A stretch of 64,000 nt of DNA from Pacificitalea manganoxidans (GCF_002504165.1 NZ_CP021404.1:3100001-3164000), one strand, 5' to 3'; shown: positions 36,713 to 46,215, counted from the first letter of the stretch. Notes: generated by a model from the sequence alone, not told the origin. Numbers and translations: made by a program.

Positions 36713-37180
36713 ATGATCGATACCGGAGACCTCGCCCCCGATTTTGCGCTGGCCAGCGACGATGGCGGCGAAATCACCCTCAGCGCCCTGCGTCCCGCCC
36801 CGGTTGTCGTGTATTTCTACCCCCGCGACGACACTTCGGGCTGCACCAAGGAAGCGCTGGAGTTCACCGATCTCATCGACCGGTTCGAAGCGGCAGGAGC
36901 GCATGTGCTGGGGATTTCCGCCGATACGGTCGCCAAGCACGAGAAATTCCGCGACAAGCATGGGCTGAAGGTCACGCTGCTGTCGGACCCGGAGGCCACG
37001 ACCTGCGCGCTTTATGACGTGTGGAAGGAGAAATCCATGTATGGAAAAACCTTCATGGGCATCGAACGCAGCACGTTCGTCATCGATGGCGAAGGCCGCA
37101 TCGCACGCGCATGGCGCAAGGTGAAGGTGCCCGGCCATGCTGAGGAAGTCCTGACCACAGTCGAGGCGCTGAGCCGTTGA
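36713..37180 (+). CDS. bcp: Thioredoxin-dependent peroxiredoxin, Bcp/PrxQ type
   Basis: A 155-residue peroxiredoxin that reduces hydrogen peroxide and organic peroxides. The peroxidatic Cys is C44 in YPRDDTSGCTKEALEF. The resolving Cys five residues later that many Bcp proteins have is replaced by Leu (L49). The only other Cys is C98 (ATTCALYDVW), which may be the resolving residue as in the helix-3 subclass, or the protein may act as a 1-Cys enzyme. GGAAGGAC lies before the ATG. It is divergent from the AsmA-like gene. Confidence 0.94.
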   Translation: MIDTGDLAPDFALASDDGGEITLSALRPAPVVVYFYPRDDTSGCTKEALEFTDLIDRFEAAGAHVLGISADTVAKHEKFRDKHGLKVTLLSDPEATTCALYDVWKEKSMYGKTFMGIERSTFVIDGEGRIARAWRKVKVPGHAEEVLTTVEALSR

Positions 37181-37298
37181 TACGCCATTCGGCCCCTGCC
37201 CGTGCGGGGGTCTGTCACGTCGCCCGGACCTCGGGGAGGGGCCGCGCGTTTCATCCCTGTTCCCCCGCCGCGTCAAAGCGGCTATCACCGGAGCCATG

Positions 37299-37871
37299 AT
37301 GCGCTGGACCCTGCCAAATACCCTCACCATCCTGCGGCTGCTCGCGGCGCCGGGTGTTGCTGTGATCTTCCTTATCCTGCCCCGCCCTGCGGCGGATTGG
37401 CTTGCGCTGATCTTCTTTGTCTGCGCTGCCGTGACCGACTGGTTCGATGGGCATCTGGCCCGCAAATGGCAGCAGGTCAGCAAGCTGGGCGCGATGCTCG
37501 ACCCCATTGCCGACAAGGCGATGGTGGTGATCGCGCTGGCGGTGCTGGTTGCGCTGTCGGGGATGGATCCGTGGATCCTATTGCCCGCCACCGTGATCCT
37601 GTTCCGCGAGGTATTCGTGTCCGGCCTGCGTGAATATCTGGGCGACACGGCAGGTCTGCTGAAGGTCACGACGCTGGCCAAGTGGAAAACAACCGCGCAG
37701 ATGGTCTCGATTGCCGTGCTGTTTGGCAGCGGTATCTTCGCGGCATCCGGCTGGGTCGGCACCGGCGCGGTCTACTGGCTGGGCACGCTGCTGTTGTGGG
37801 TGGCTGCTCTGCTGACGGCGATGACCGGCTGGGATTACTTCTCCAAGGCGCAGCCGCATCTGCGCGATTGA
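37299..37871 (+). CDS. pgsA: CDP-diacylglycerol-glycerol-3-phosphate 3-phosphatidyltransferase
   Basis: A 190-residue integral membrane enzyme that makes phosphatidylglycerophosphate for phosphatidylglycerol synthesis. The CDP-alcohol phosphotransferase signature DGxxARx8GxxxDxxxD begins at DGHLAR and ends at MLDPIADK. The N-terminus WTLPNTLTILRLLAAPG is typical. Two ATGs are adjacent (37296 and 37299); GGAG spacing favours the second. moaD starts 13 bases after its stop, the frequent alphaproteobacterial order pgsA-moaD-moaE. Confidence 0.95.
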   Translation: MRWTLPNTLTILRLLAAPGVAVIFLILPRPAADWLALIFFVCAAVTDWFDGHLARKWQQVSKLGAMLDPIADKAMVVIALAVLVALSGMDPWILLPATVILFREVFVSGLREYLGDTAGLLKVTTLAKWKTTAQMVSIAVLFGSGIFAASGWVGTGAVYWLGTLLLWVAALLTAMTGWDYFSKAQPHLRD

Positions 37872-37884
37872 GCAGGAGGACCGC

Positions 37885-38136
37885 ATGACGCTCGATGTTT
37901 TGTATTTCGCATGGGTGCGTGAACGCATCGGTTTGCCCAAGGAGCAGGTGACGACCGACGCCGCAACGGTTGCTGAGCTTGTCGCCGAACTCGCCGCGCG
38001 CGAGGAACGCTATGCCGTGGCATTCGCCGATACCGACGCCCTGCGCGTGGCACTGGATCAGGAACTTGCCGCGTTCGACGCCCCCCTGGCGGGCGTGCGC
38101 GAAGTTGCGTTCTTCCCGCCGATGACCGGGGGCTGA
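37885..38136 (+). CDS. moaD: Molybdopterin synthase sulfur carrier subunit MoaD
   Basis: An 83-residue ubiquitin-fold protein. The start LDVLYFAWVRERIG and the C-terminal FFPPMTGG, whose final Gly is thiocarboxylated, identify it. Together with MoaE it inserts the dithiolene sulfurs of molybdopterin. The MoeB-like enzyme at 12439 is the likely activator, and the molybdenum hydroxylase at 1-2808 is a possible user of the cofactor. AGCAGGAGG precedes the ATG. Confidence 0.95.
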   Translation: MTLDVLYFAWVRERIGLPKEQVTTDAATVAELVAELAAREERYAVAFADTDALRVALDQELAAFDAPLAGVREVAFFPPMTGG

Positions 38137-38141
38137 GGCCG

Positions 38142-38579
38142 ATGGATATCCGGGTGCAGGAGGCGGCGTTTGACGCGGGCGCTGAACTGACGGCCTTCTC
38201 CGCCGCGCAGGACGGCGCGGGCGCAGTCGTGACGTTTACCGGGGTTGTGCGGGATACCGGCGGCCTGCGCCACATGGAGATCGAGCATTACCCCGGTATG
38301 ACCGCCCGCGCGATAGAGGGCATCGCCCGTGATGCGCAGGCCCGCTGGCCTCTTACCGGGATCCTGGTGGTTCACCGCTATGGCGTCCTGCCGCCCGGTG
38401 CCCAGATCATGATGGTGGCGACGGCTTCGGCCCATCGCGTCGCGGCCTTCGAGGCGGCGGAATTTCTGATGGATTACCTGAAATCCCGCGCGCCCTTCTG
38501 GAAGAAGGAAGTCACCGACGAGAGCGCGGATTGGGTTGCCGCTAAGGACAGCGACGAAGACGCGCTGTCGCGCTGGTGA
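38142..38579 (+). CDS. moaE: Molybdopterin synthase catalytic subunit MoaE
   Basis: A 145-residue catalytic subunit that converts cyclic pyranopterin monophosphate to molybdopterin with MoaD. Conserved stretches are GAVVTFTGVVRDTGG, LEIEHYPGMT-like MEIEHYPGMTARAIEGI, VVHRYGVLPPGAQIMMVATAS and DYLKSRAPFWKKEV, the last with the catalytic Lys. It starts 5 bases after moaD. It is convergent with the yej transporter (4-base gap). Confidence 0.96.
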   Translation: MDIRVQEAAFDAGAELTAFSAAQDGAGAVVTFTGVVRDTGGLRHMEIEHYPGMTARAIEGIARDAQARWPLTGILVVHRYGVLPPGAQIMMVATASAHRVAAFEAAEFLMDYLKSRAPFWKKEVTDESADWVAAKDSDEDALSRW

Positions 38580-38583
38580 CGGC

Positions 38584-40191
38584 TCAGGCTGGCTCTGCCA
38601 TGTAATCCGGCCCGAACGCCGCGGCCATGAGAGTGCGGGTGTAGTCCGATTTTGGCGCGCCGAAGACCTCCTCGACCGTGCCGGCCTCCATTACGTCGCC
38701 CTGCTTCATCACCATGACCCTATGGCTCATCGCGTGCACGACGCGCAGGTCGTGGCTGATGAACAGATAGGTCAGGTGATATTTGCGCTGTAGATCCCGC
38801 AGCAGATCGACGATCTGCACCTGCACCGTCATATCCAGCGCCGAGGTCGGCTCATCCAGCACCAGCAGCCGGGGCCGCAGGATCATCGCGCGGGCAATGG
38901 CGATACGCTGACGTTGCCCGCCTGAGAACTCATGCGGGTAGCGATGCATCATTTCGGGGCGCAGGCCGACCTCGGTCAGCATCTCGGCCACCATCTCGCG
39001 GCGGTTGCGGCCCTTTTCGACACCATGTACGCCCAGACCTTCGGCGACGATCTGTTCCACCGTCATGCGGGGGCTGAGCGAGCCATAGGGATCTTGGAAC
39101 ACGATCTGCATATGTTGCCGCAGGTCGCGCAACTGACCCGCGCTGCGGCCCTGAATGTCCGCGCCTTCGAACCAAATCGGCCCTTCGGACGAAATCAAAC
39201 GCATGATCGCCAGTGCCAGCGTCGTTTTGCCGGACCCGCTTTCCCCGACAATGCCGAGGGTTTCGCCCTCATGGACGCTCAGGCTGGCGGCGTTGACGGC
39301 CTTCACATGGCCGACGGTGCGGCGCATGAAGCCCTGCTTGATCGGAAACCAGATGCGCAGATCCTCAGTGCGCACCACCTCCCGCGCACCAGCGGGGACC
39401 GGGTCCGCCTGCCCCGTGGGCTCCGCACCCAGAAGCTTCTGCGTATAGGGGTGCTGCGGGTTGGCGAAGATCTCGGCGGTGGGGCCGGTTTCGACGATCT
39501 CGCCGTTCTGCATGACACAGACGCGGTCCGCGATTTGCCGCACGATGGTCAGATCATGGGTGATGAACAGCAGGCTCATGCCTTCGGCCCGCTTCAAGTC
39601 CGCCAGCAATTCAAGGATCTGCGCCTGAATGGTGACGTCCAGCGCCGTGGTCGGCTCATCCGCGATCAGCAGGTCCGGTCCATTGGCCAGCGCCATCGCG
39701 ATCATGACCCGCTGCCGCTGCCCGCCTGACAATTGATGCGGATAGGCCGACAGGCGGCTTTCGGGGTCGCGGATACCCACGCGCGTCAGCAGTTCCAGCA
39801 CCCGCGCGCGGGCGGCTTTGCCCTGAATGCCCTGATGCAGGGCGATGCTTTCGGTCAGCTGCTTTTCCAGCGTGTGCAGAGGGTTGAGCGAGGTCATCGG
39901 CTCTTGGAAGATGAACGAGATGTCGTTGCCGCGCACCTTCTGCAACGCCGCCTCAGACGCGCCGACCATCTGCTTGCCTTCGTAGGTGATCGAGCCTTCG
40001 ACCGTCGCGCTATCGCCCAGCAGCGACACGGTCGACAATGCCGTCACCGACTTACCCGAACCGGACTCCCCCACCAGTGCCACGGTCTCTCCGCGGCCCA
40101 CCTGAAAAGACACACCGCGCACGGCCTCCACCGTCGCGCCGTCCTGTGCGAAACTGATGCGCAGGTCTTTGACGTCGAGAACAGGGGTCAT
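38584..40191 (-). CDS. yejF: Peptide ABC transporter, fused dual ATP-binding protein (YejF type)
   Basis: A 535-residue protein with two complete ABC cassettes in tandem. Each has Walker [10 protein letters not shown], a Q-loop ([10 protein letters not shown] and [10 protein letters not shown]) and the ABC signature (LSGGQRQR and FSGGQRQR), with [10 protein letters not shown] and [10 protein letters not shown] as Walker B. It powers import of oligopeptides through YejB and YejE. The start overlaps the yejE stop (ATGA), so translation is coupled. E. coli and Brucella YejABEF take up peptides including microcin C and contribute to peptide resistance. Confidence 0.95.
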   Translation of the reverse strand: MTPVLDVKDLRISFAQDGATVEAVRGVSFQVGRGETVALVGESGSGKSVTALSTVSLLGDSATVEGSITYEGKQMVGASEAALQKVRGNDISFIFQEPMTSLNPLHTLEKQLTESIALHQGIQGKAARARVLELLTRVGIRDPESRLSAYPHQLSGGQRQRVMIAMALANGPDLLIADEPTTALDVTIQAQILELLADLKRAEGMSLLFITHDLTIVRQIADRVCVMQNGEIVETGPTAEIFANPQHPYTQKLLGAEPTGQADPVPAGAREVVRTEDLRIWFPIKQGFMRRTVGHVKAVNAASLSVHEGETLGIVGESGSGKTTLALAIMRLISSEGPIWFEGADIQGRSAGQLRDLRQHMQIVFQDPYGSLSPRMTVEQIVAEGLGVHGVEKGRNRREMVAEMLTEVGLRPEMMHRYPHEFSGGQRQRIAIARAMILRPRLLVLDEPTSALDMTVQVQIVDLLRDLQRKYHLTYLFISHDLRVVHAMSHRVMVMKQGDVMEAGTVEEVFGAPKSDYTRTLMAAAFGPDYMAEPA

Positions 40192-41297
40192 GCAAAGGTC
40201 TTTCTGGGATCGAAGGCGTCACGCACCCCCTCAAAAATGAAGACGAGCAGCGACAGCATCAGCGCGAAGGTGATGAATGCGGTAAAGCCCAGCCACGGCG
40301 CTTGCAGGTTCTGCTTAGCCTGCAACGTCAATTCCCCCAGCGACGGGGCCGACGATGGCAACCCGAAGCCCAGAAAATCAAGCGAGGCCAGCGATGCAAT
40401 GGTGGCGGTGATGATGAACGGCATCATGGTCAGGGTCGCGACCATAGCGTTGGGCAGCATGTGGCGGAACATGATCTTTCGGTCGCTAACGCCGAGCGCC
40501 TTGGCCGCGCGGACATATTCGAAGTTGCGCGCGCGCAGGAACTCCGCCCGCACCACACCCACCAACGCAGGCCAGCCGAACAGCACGGTCAGAAACACCA
40601 GCAGCCAGAAACTTCGCCCCAATATCGCGAACATAATGATGATGATGTAAAGTCCCGGCGTGGACGACCAGATTTCGATCGCGCGCTGAAACACCAGATC
40701 GACCCAGCCGCCGAAATAGCCCTGCACCGCCCCCGCCACGACCCCGATGATCGAGGTCAGGATGGTGACGATGGCCGTGAACAGGATCGACAAACGGAAG
40801 CCGTGGATCACCCGCGCCAGCACGTCGCGCGCTGCGTCGTCGGTGCCCAGCCAATGTTCCGAGTTCGGGGCGGAGGGCGCAGGCCCGCGCAGGTCATTGG
40901 GTGTGTCATAGGCGTAGGGCACCAGCGGCCAGATCATCCAGCCTTTCTTGATCGCCTCGCCGGCGACCTCGCCATCCTGCGCATCTTCTATCACACCTTC
41001 GGGGTCGTCGAAGCACGCCTCCAACCCGCCCGAGACAATCAGGCATTCGACTTCCGGATAGCGATAGACCGCCTCGGTCTGGAAATCGCCGCCAAACGTC
41101 GTCTCAGGGTAGAAGTTGGTGATTGGGAAGAAATACTCGCCCTGATAATTGATCACGATCGGCTTGTCGTTCGCAAGGTAGTCGGCAAACAGCGACAGCC
41201 CGAACAGGATCGAAAACAGCCATAGCGACCAGAGCGCGCGGCGGTTCTTTTTGAAGTTGCGCCAGCGGCGCTGGTTCAGCGGGGACAGGATTGCCAT
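40188..41297 (-). CDS. yejE: Peptide ABC transporter permease (YejE type)
   Basis: A 369-residue inner-membrane permease. The N-terminus LSPLNQRRWRNFKKNRRALWSLW is typical of YejE, followed by one membrane segment, a large periplasmic loop (residues about 50-160), and five more membrane segments. The EAA-type coupling loop is VRAAKALGVSDRKIMFRHMLPN. GGAGG precedes the ATG at 41297, preferred to the longer frame to 41348. It lies 4 bases after yejB. Confidence 0.94.
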   Translation of the reverse strand: MAILSPLNQRRWRNFKKNRRALWSLWLFSILFGLSLFADYLANDKPIVINYQGEYFFPITNFYPETTFGGDFQTEAVYRYPEVECLIVSGGLEACFDDPEGVIEDAQDGEVAGEAIKKGWMIWPLVPYAYDTPNDLRGPAPSAPNSEHWLGTDDAARDVLARVIHGFRLSILFTAIVTILTSIIGVVAGAVQGYFGGWVDLVFQRAIEIWSSTPGLYIIIIMFAILGRSFWLLVFLTVLFGWPALVGVVRAEFLRARNFEYVRAAKALGVSDRKIMFRHMLPNAMVATLTMMPFIITATIASLASLDFLGFGLPSSAPSLGELTLQAKQNLQAPWLGFTAFITFALMLSLLVFIFEGVRDAFDPRKTFA

Positions 41298-41301
41298 GCG
41301 C

Positions 41302-42456
41302 TCAGGTCCTCCGGCTTTCGAAATCGATCCGGGGATCGATGAAGACATACATCATGTCCGACAGGATGTTCATCAGCAGGCCGATCAGCCCAAACACATA
41401 GAGCGTGCCAAACACGACCGGATAATCCCGCGCCACCGCAGCCTCGAAGCCGAGCCGCCCCAACCCGTCGAGCGAGAAGATCGTCTCGATGATCAGCGAC
41501 GCGCCAAAGAACACGCCAAGGAACGCCGCCGGGAAGCCTGCGATCACGATCAGCATCGCGTTGCGGAAGACATGGCCATACAGAACCTTCCGCTCGCTCA
41601 GGCCCTTGGCCTTGGCGGTAATGACATACTGCTTCTTGATCTCGTCGAGGAAGCTGTTCTTGGTCAGTAGCGTCAGCGTCGCGAAGCTCGAAATCGTCGA
41701 TGCGATGACCGGCAGCGCGATATGGTGGAAATAGTCCAGCAGCTTACCGCCCAGAGACAGGCTTTCGAAATTATCGGATGTCAGCCCCCGCAGCGGGAAG
41801 ATCTGCCAGTAGCTGCCGCCCGCGAACAGCACCAGAAGCAGGATCGCGAACAGAAAGCCCGGGATCGCATAGGCCACGATGATCGCGGCGGAGGTCCATG
41901 TGTCAAACCGGGTGCCGTCGCGCACCGCCTTGCGGATGCCCAGCGGGATGGAGATCACATAGGCGATCAGCGTCGACCACAGCCCCAGCGAGATCGACAC
42001 CGGCATCTTTTCCAGCACCAAATCGATGACCGAAATCGAGCGGAAGTAGCTCTCGCCGAAGTCGAACACCGCGTAGTTGCCCATCAGGATAAAGAAGCGC
42101 TCGGCGATACCGATCTCTTCCTTGACGCAGCCCTCGGCCTCCAGCGTGGCGGGGCCGGTATGGCCCGCTTCGCAGACGATACGGGCAAAGCCCATCTCGA
42201 TTTCCAGCGAATCCAAGAAATCCTGCGGCAGACCGCGTGCGCCGTAATATTCGCTATCATCGGCCATCTGCATGCCGCCGGCATCGTTGCCGCCGCCCGC
42301 GATGCCTTCGAACACGTCGCCTTCGCCCTGCATCTGGGCCACGATCTGTTCGATCGGGCCACCGGGCACGAATTGCGTCAGCACGAAGTTGATGATCATG
42401 ATCCCGATCAGCGTCGGAATGATCAGCAGCAGTCGTCTTAGAATATATGCGCCCAT
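41302..42456 (-). CDS. yejB: Peptide ABC transporter permease (YejB type)
   Basis: A 384-residue permease of the DppB/OppB/YejB group. It begins GAYILRRLLLIIPTLIGIM with the conserved VPGGPIEQIVAQMQG, has a long periplasmic loop, and a coupling loop VITAKAKGLSERKVLYGHVFRNAM near residue 275. It partners with YejE to form the membrane channel. It sits between the solute-binding gene (67 bases upstream) and yejE. Confidence 0.95.
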   Translation of the reverse strand: MGAYILRRLLLIIPTLIGIMIINFVLTQFVPGGPIEQIVAQMQGEGDVFEGIAGGGNDAGGMQMADDSEYYGARGLPQDFLDSLEIEMGFARIVCEAGHTGPATLEAEGCVKEEIGIAERFFILMGNYAVFDFGESYFRSISVIDLVLEKMPVSISLGLWSTLIAYVISIPLGIRKAVRDGTRFDTWTSAAIIVAYAIPGFLFAILLLVLFAGGSYWQIFPLRGLTSDNFESLSLGGKLLDYFHHIALPVIASTISSFATLTLLTKNSFLDEIKKQYVITAKAKGLSERKVLYGHVFRNAMLIVIAGFPAAFLGVFFGASLIIETIFSLDGLGRLGFEAAVARDYPVVFGTLYVFGLIGLLMNILSDMMYVFIDPRIDFESRRT

Positions 42457-42523
42457 GTCGTCGGTTGGCCCGTTCTTGGTCTAGCGGCTGGTGATCGCGG
42501 TGGCGGTTGGTGGCGGGGCGCGG

Positions 42524-44515
42524 TCAGAGCGCGCCCTTGGCCTTCAACTCTGCGGCCTTGTCGGCGTTGTACCACCAGAAGTCCAGATGCCCCAGATCCA
42601 GCGGCGGCAACGGATCGGGATGCTCGAACATATCGTAATAGGCGACCCAGTAGCTGTCGTTATACCAGACGGGCACGATGAAGCGTTCGTGGCGCAGGAT
42701 ACGGTCGATGGCGCGGATCGCGACTTTCATCTCGTCCAGCGTTTCGGCGTCGATCAGTTTCTCGATCAGCGCGTCCACGGCGGGGCTGCCATAGCCCGCC
42801 GGATTAAACAGGCTGTATTCGGCATCTTCCGAGCCAAAGCGCTGCGCGATGCCCAAGGCCTCCTCGAACCCGTTCTGATAGAAATCGAACACCATGTCGA
42901 AGTCGAAGTCGCGCTCGCGGTTGGTCATCTGCGCGGGGTCTACACGCTCGTATTTCGCGTTCACGCCCAACTGGCGCAGGTTGGCGATATAGGGCTGGAT
43001 GATCCGGTCGAAGCTTTGATTGTCCTCAAGGAAGGTGATGTCGAGCGTGCGGCCATCCTTGCGCAGCATACCATCCGATCCCACGGCATAGCCCGCCTCC
43101 TGCATCAGCCGGGACGCTTCGCGGAAATTGCGGCGATCCAGCTGACTGGCGGTGCTTTCGTGGGCGGTCACCGCCGGCTCGGTCAGGATTTCCGGGTCGA
43201 TCATGTCGGACACCGATTGCAGCAGTTCCAGTTCCGCCCCTTCGGGCACGCCGGTCGCGGCCAGATCCGTATTCTCCCAGAAGCTGCTGCGCTGCTTGAA
43301 CAGCCCGTATTGCAGCGTGTCGTTGGTCCAGGTGAAGTTGAACATCAGTCCCAGAGCCTCCCGCACGCGGGGGTCCTGGAACTTCTCGCGACGCAGGTTG
43401 AACACAAATCCCGTAGCGCCCGGCAATTCGCCGTTCTCCAGCTCGGCCTTGACGATGGTGCCGTCTGCGACCTTCGGAAACTCGTAGCCCGTGGCCCAAG
43501 TGAGCGAGCTTGTCTCCTGCCGGAAGGTATATGCCCCGGCCTTGAAGCCCTCCATCGCCGCATTGTCGTCGGCGAAATATTCCACGCGGATGCTGTCGAA
43601 GTTGTTGCGGCCCTGATTGATGGGCAGATCCTCGCCCCAGTAATCTGGGTTGCGCTTATAGACGATCCGGCGGTTCACATCGAGATCGTCGAGCATATAG
43701 GGACCGGAGGTCAGACCCGGCTCCATCCGGCTTTCGTCCAGACGCGCACCGCTGTCCTCATACCACGCCTTCGAGAAGATCGGGGTTGAGCCAGCCTGCG
43801 AGATCAGCCCTTTGCGCGGGACACCTTCGGCAAAGGTGAATTTCACGGTCTGCGGGTCGATCGCCTCCACGCTTTCATAAAGCTTCGCCACCGCAGTGCG
43901 GAACGACGGCAGCGCCTGTTCCAGCATCAGATCCACGGTGAACACGACATCCTCGGCAGTGACCGGAGTGCCATCCGAAAACGCCGCTTCGGGCCGCAGA
44001 TGGAAGATCACCCAATCCTGACTTTCAGGGTATTCGATGGTTTCGCAGACAAGGCAGTAGGAGCCATAGGGGTCATCGGCGGTGGAGGTCATCAACCGCT
44101 CGACCCCGATGCTAGACAATGCGCCTGCCCGGCCCTTGCGCGAATAGGGGTTCATCGAATCAAACGTGCCCCGCGCCCAGATCGCCATCTCGCCACCCTT
44201 GGGCGCGTCGACATTGACGTAATCGAGATGCTCGAAGTCCGCCGGATACTTGATCCCGTTCTCAAAGGTCGAAAACGCATGCGCGGTGATGATCTGCCCT
44301 TCCGCCGGGGCGGTCGTCTCGGCAGCGGCATCAGGGGCCGCAGCGGACGCGGTATCCTGTGCGCGCAGGCCGGTCGCCGACAGGCCCAGCAGCAGCGCGG
44401 CGATCAGCCCTCCGCTCAGCCCGAGCAAACGCTGGCGCCGTCGGTCCGCGTCCCTTTCCTGCAACGTCAAGGCAACGGCACGGGCCTTTGCGGCGCGACG
44501 GTCAGTGGGGCGCAT
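42524..44515 (-). CDS. yejA: Peptide ABC transporter substrate-binding protein (YejA type)
   Basis: A 663-residue periplasmic binding protein of the SBP_bac_5 family. A long Arg-rich N-region (about residues 1-30) precedes a hydrophobic signal segment (LLGLSGGLIAALLLGLSATG) with cleavage likely after LRAQ near residue 54. The YejA-type mature part contains HAFSTFENGIKYPADFEHLDYVN and VFTVDLMLEQALPSF. It would deliver oligopeptides to YejB/YejE. GAGGAG precedes the ATG at 44515. It is first in the yejABEF run. Confidence 0.94.
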   Translation of the reverse strand: MRPTDRRAAKARAVALTLQERDADRRRQRLLGLSGGLIAALLLGLSATGLRAQDTASAAAPDAAAETTAPAEGQIITAHAFSTFENGIKYPADFEHLDYVNVDAPKGGEMAIWARGTFDSMNPYSRKGRAGALSSIGVERLMTSTADDPYGSYCLVCETIEYPESQDWVIFHLRPEAAFSDGTPVTAEDVVFTVDLMLEQALPSFRTAVAKLYESVEAIDPQTVKFTFAEGVPRKGLISQAGSTPIFSKAWYEDSGARLDESRMEPGLTSGPYMLDDLDVNRRIVYKRNPDYWGEDLPINQGRNNFDSIRVEYFADDNAAMEGFKAGAYTFRQETSSLTWATGYEFPKVADGTIVKAELENGELPGATGFVFNLRREKFQDPRVREALGLMFNFTWTNDTLQYGLFKQRSSFWENTDLAATGVPEGAELELLQSVSDMIDPEILTEPAVTAHESTASQLDRRNFREASRLMQEAGYAVGSDGMLRKDGRTLDITFLEDNQSFDRIIQPYIANLRQLGVNAKYERVDPAQMTNRERDFDFDMVFDFYQNGFEEALGIAQRFGSEDAEYSLFNPAGYGSPAVDALIEKLIDAETLDEMKVAIRAIDRILRHERFIVPVWYNDSYWVAYYDMFEHPDPLPPLDLGHLDFWWYNADKAAELKAKGAL

Positions 44516-44680
44516 GCGGAAACTCCTCTGGCGGAACGGGAACGGCCCGTTGATCCCTGCCACGCTAAGGCCCGGTCGATCCGGGATTCAAGTTGAAACT
44601 CCGTGAGCGAAGGGTGAGCCACCCGACAAAGCGGCGCCTCGCGCGGCGAAACCCGCGCTTGCGCCCGCCTCAAACGCGAA
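44516..44680. other. Non-coding region upstream of yejA
   Basis: This gap lies between the yejA start and the cytochrome gene's terminator and must hold the yejA promoter. A long plus-strand frame crosses it but has low coding character until the prephenate dehydratase start. No clear promoter was found by eye. Confidence 0.5.
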
Positions 44681-44708
44681 GACGCCGCTCCCGTCAGGCA
44701 GCGGCGTC
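44681..44708 (-). terminator. Terminator-like hairpin after the cytochrome c gene
   Basis: A perfect 9-bp stem (GACGCCGCT 44681-44689, AGCGGCGTC 44700-44708) with a 10-base loop lies 27 bases after the cytochrome c stop and is followed on the minus strand by CTTCGCGTTT. Confidence 0.65.
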
Positions 44709-44734
44709 GTTCAAATCAGCAAATAAGCCGGGGT

Positions 44735-45256
44735 TCAGCCGCCAGCGCTTTCGAGATAAGCGATCAGGTTGGCACGGTCCTCGACACTCGGCAGACCCGA
44801 GAAGGACATCTTCGTGCCGGGCGCATAGCCGCGCGGATCATGCAGGAAGCCGTCGAGAGCCGCCGGGTCCCACGCGCCTTCGAGCGAGGTCAGCGCCTCG
44901 GAATAGGCATAGTCACCCACAGCCGCGATGTCGCGATTCACCACACCGTCAAGATGCGGGCCGGTGGCATTGGCGCCGTCCAGCTTGTGACAGGCGCGGC
45001 ATTTGCCGAACACCCGCTCGCCCGCAGCCGCATCAGCCGAAGCGAAAACTTCCTCAAAGGAGGGGCCAGCTTCTTCTTCGCCGCCCGCACCGGATTCCGG
45101 CACGTCGATGGAATAGGCTTGGGCAACCTCCTCATCGCCATGCGCTACTGCGCCGACGTGATAGATCTCTTCTGCCGCCCATTTGCCCAGAAGAAGCACC
45201 AGAAATGTGCCGCACAGGCCGCCGACGACCTTTGTCGTGGTCATTGTGTCGAACAT
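44735..45256 (-). CDS. Membrane-anchored c-type cytochrome (c-y/c552 type)
   Basis: A 173-residue protein. An N-terminal uncleaved membrane anchor ([22 protein letters not shown], residues about 10-31) and an acidic, Ala/Glu-rich linker lead to a class I cytochrome c domain with the heme motif CRACH (C86, C89, H90); the axial Met is in TKMSFSGL. This layout matches the membrane-bound cytochrome c-y/CycM proteins that carry electrons from the bc1 complex to a terminal oxidase or reaction centre. It is divergent from the prephenate dehydratase gene. Confidence 0.92.
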   Translation of the reverse strand: MFDTMTTTKVVGGLCGTFLVLLLGKWAAEEIYHVGAVAHGDEEVAQAYSIDVPESGAGGEEEAGPSFEEVFASADAAAGERVFGKCRACHKLDGANATGPHLDGVVNRDIAAVGDYAYSEALTSLEGAWDPAALDGFLHDPRGYAPGTKMSFSGLPSVEDRANLIAYLESAGG

Positions 45257-45347
45257 GTCGCATCCCGCTTATGATCGTTTCGGGGGCTTCTACGATCTTT
45301 CCATCCCATCCTGCAAGGTGTAGCAGCCGCGACGAAACGACCAACAT

Positions 45348-45372
45348 CCGAAAAGGTCGTGATTTTCGGAGG
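45348..45372 (+). promoter_or_regulatory. Hairpin next to the prephenate dehydratase ribosome site
   Basis: CCGAAAA (45348-45354) and TTTTCGG (45363-45369) form a perfect 7-bp stem with an 8-base loop. The 3' arm shares its last bases with the Shine-Dalgarno GGAGGGGG (45368-45375), 10 bases before the ATG. It could modulate translation or be a site for a regulator. Confidence 0.4.
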
Positions 45373-45384
45373 GGGACCGTAAAG

Positions 45385-46215
45385 ATGGCGGGACGTATCG
45401 CTTTTCAGGGGGAGCTTGGCGCGTATTCGCATCAGGCCTGTCACGACAGTTATCCGGATTACGAACCGGTTCCCTGCCGCACGTTCGAGGACGTGATCGA
45501 GATCGTGCGCAAGGGCGACGCCGACCTTGCCATGCTGCCGGTCGAAAACTCCACCTATGGCCGCGTGGCCGACATCCACCGCCTGCTGCCCGAAAGCGGG
45601 CTGCACATTGTGGGCGAAGCCTTTGTGCGGGTGCATATCAACCTGCTCGCCCTGCCCGGCACGCCCCTGCACCGCGTCGAACGCGCCCAAAGCCACACCG
45701 TGCTGCTGGGTCAGTGCCGCGATTTCCTGCGTCAGCACAATATCGATCCGGTGACCGGCGCGGATACCGCAGGCTCTGCACAGCATGTGGCCGAACTGGG
45801 CGACCCCGCGCTTGGCGCGCTGGCCTCGGAACTGGCGGGTGAAATCTACGGCCTGCAGGTTCTGGCCCGCCATATCGAAGACCAGTCTAACAACACCACC
45901 CGGTTCCTTGCCATGCAGCGCGAGATGGATCTGCGCCGCCGGGGCGATGGGCCGATGATTACCTCGTTCGTGTTCCGAACCAAAAACATCCCCGCCGCGC
46001 TGTATAAGGCGATGGGCGGCTTTGCGACGAATGGTGTGAACATGACCAAGCTGGAAAGCTACATGGTCGGCGGCAGCTTTACCGCGACGCAATTCTACGC
46101 CGATATCGAAGGCCACCCGGACGACCGCAATGTGCAACAGGCGCTGGATGAGCTGAGCTACTTCACGACAAAGCTGGAACTGCTGGGCGTTTATCCCGCC
46201 GATCCGCGCCGCTAG
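45385..46215 (+). CDS. pheA: Prephenate dehydratase
   Basis: A 276-residue enzyme converting prephenate to phenylpyruvate in phenylalanine synthesis. The catalytic domain has FQGELGAYSHQAC, MLPVENSTYGRV and the NNTTRFL motif with the catalytic Thr. An ACT regulatory domain follows (IPAALYKAMGGFATNGVNMTK). Its Phe-binding ESRP motif is ESYM here (about residues 224-227), a variant that may change feedback control. A much longer frame opens at 44593, but only the part from 45385 is conserved and GGAGGGGG precedes this ATG. No chorismate mutase domain is fused. Confidence 0.95.
   Translation: MAGRIAFQGELGAYSHQACHDSYPDYEPVPCRTFEDVIEIVRKGDADLAMLPVENSTYGRVADIHRLLPESGLHIVGEAFVRVHINLLALPGTPLHRVERAQSHTVLLGQCRDFLRQHNIDPVTGADTAGSAQHVAELGDPALGALASELAGEIYGLQVLARHIEDQSNNTTRFLAMQREMDLRRRGDGPMITSFVFRTKNIPAALYKAMGGFATNGVNMTKLESYMVGGSFTATQFYADIEGHPDDRNVQQALDELSYFTTKLELLGVYPADPRR

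Noticed and set aside
44593-45384. Upstream extension of the prephenate dehydratase frame
   Set aside because: It runs antisense through the cytochrome c gene with low-complexity Arg/Pro-rich sequence; the conserved domain and ribosome site begin at 45385.
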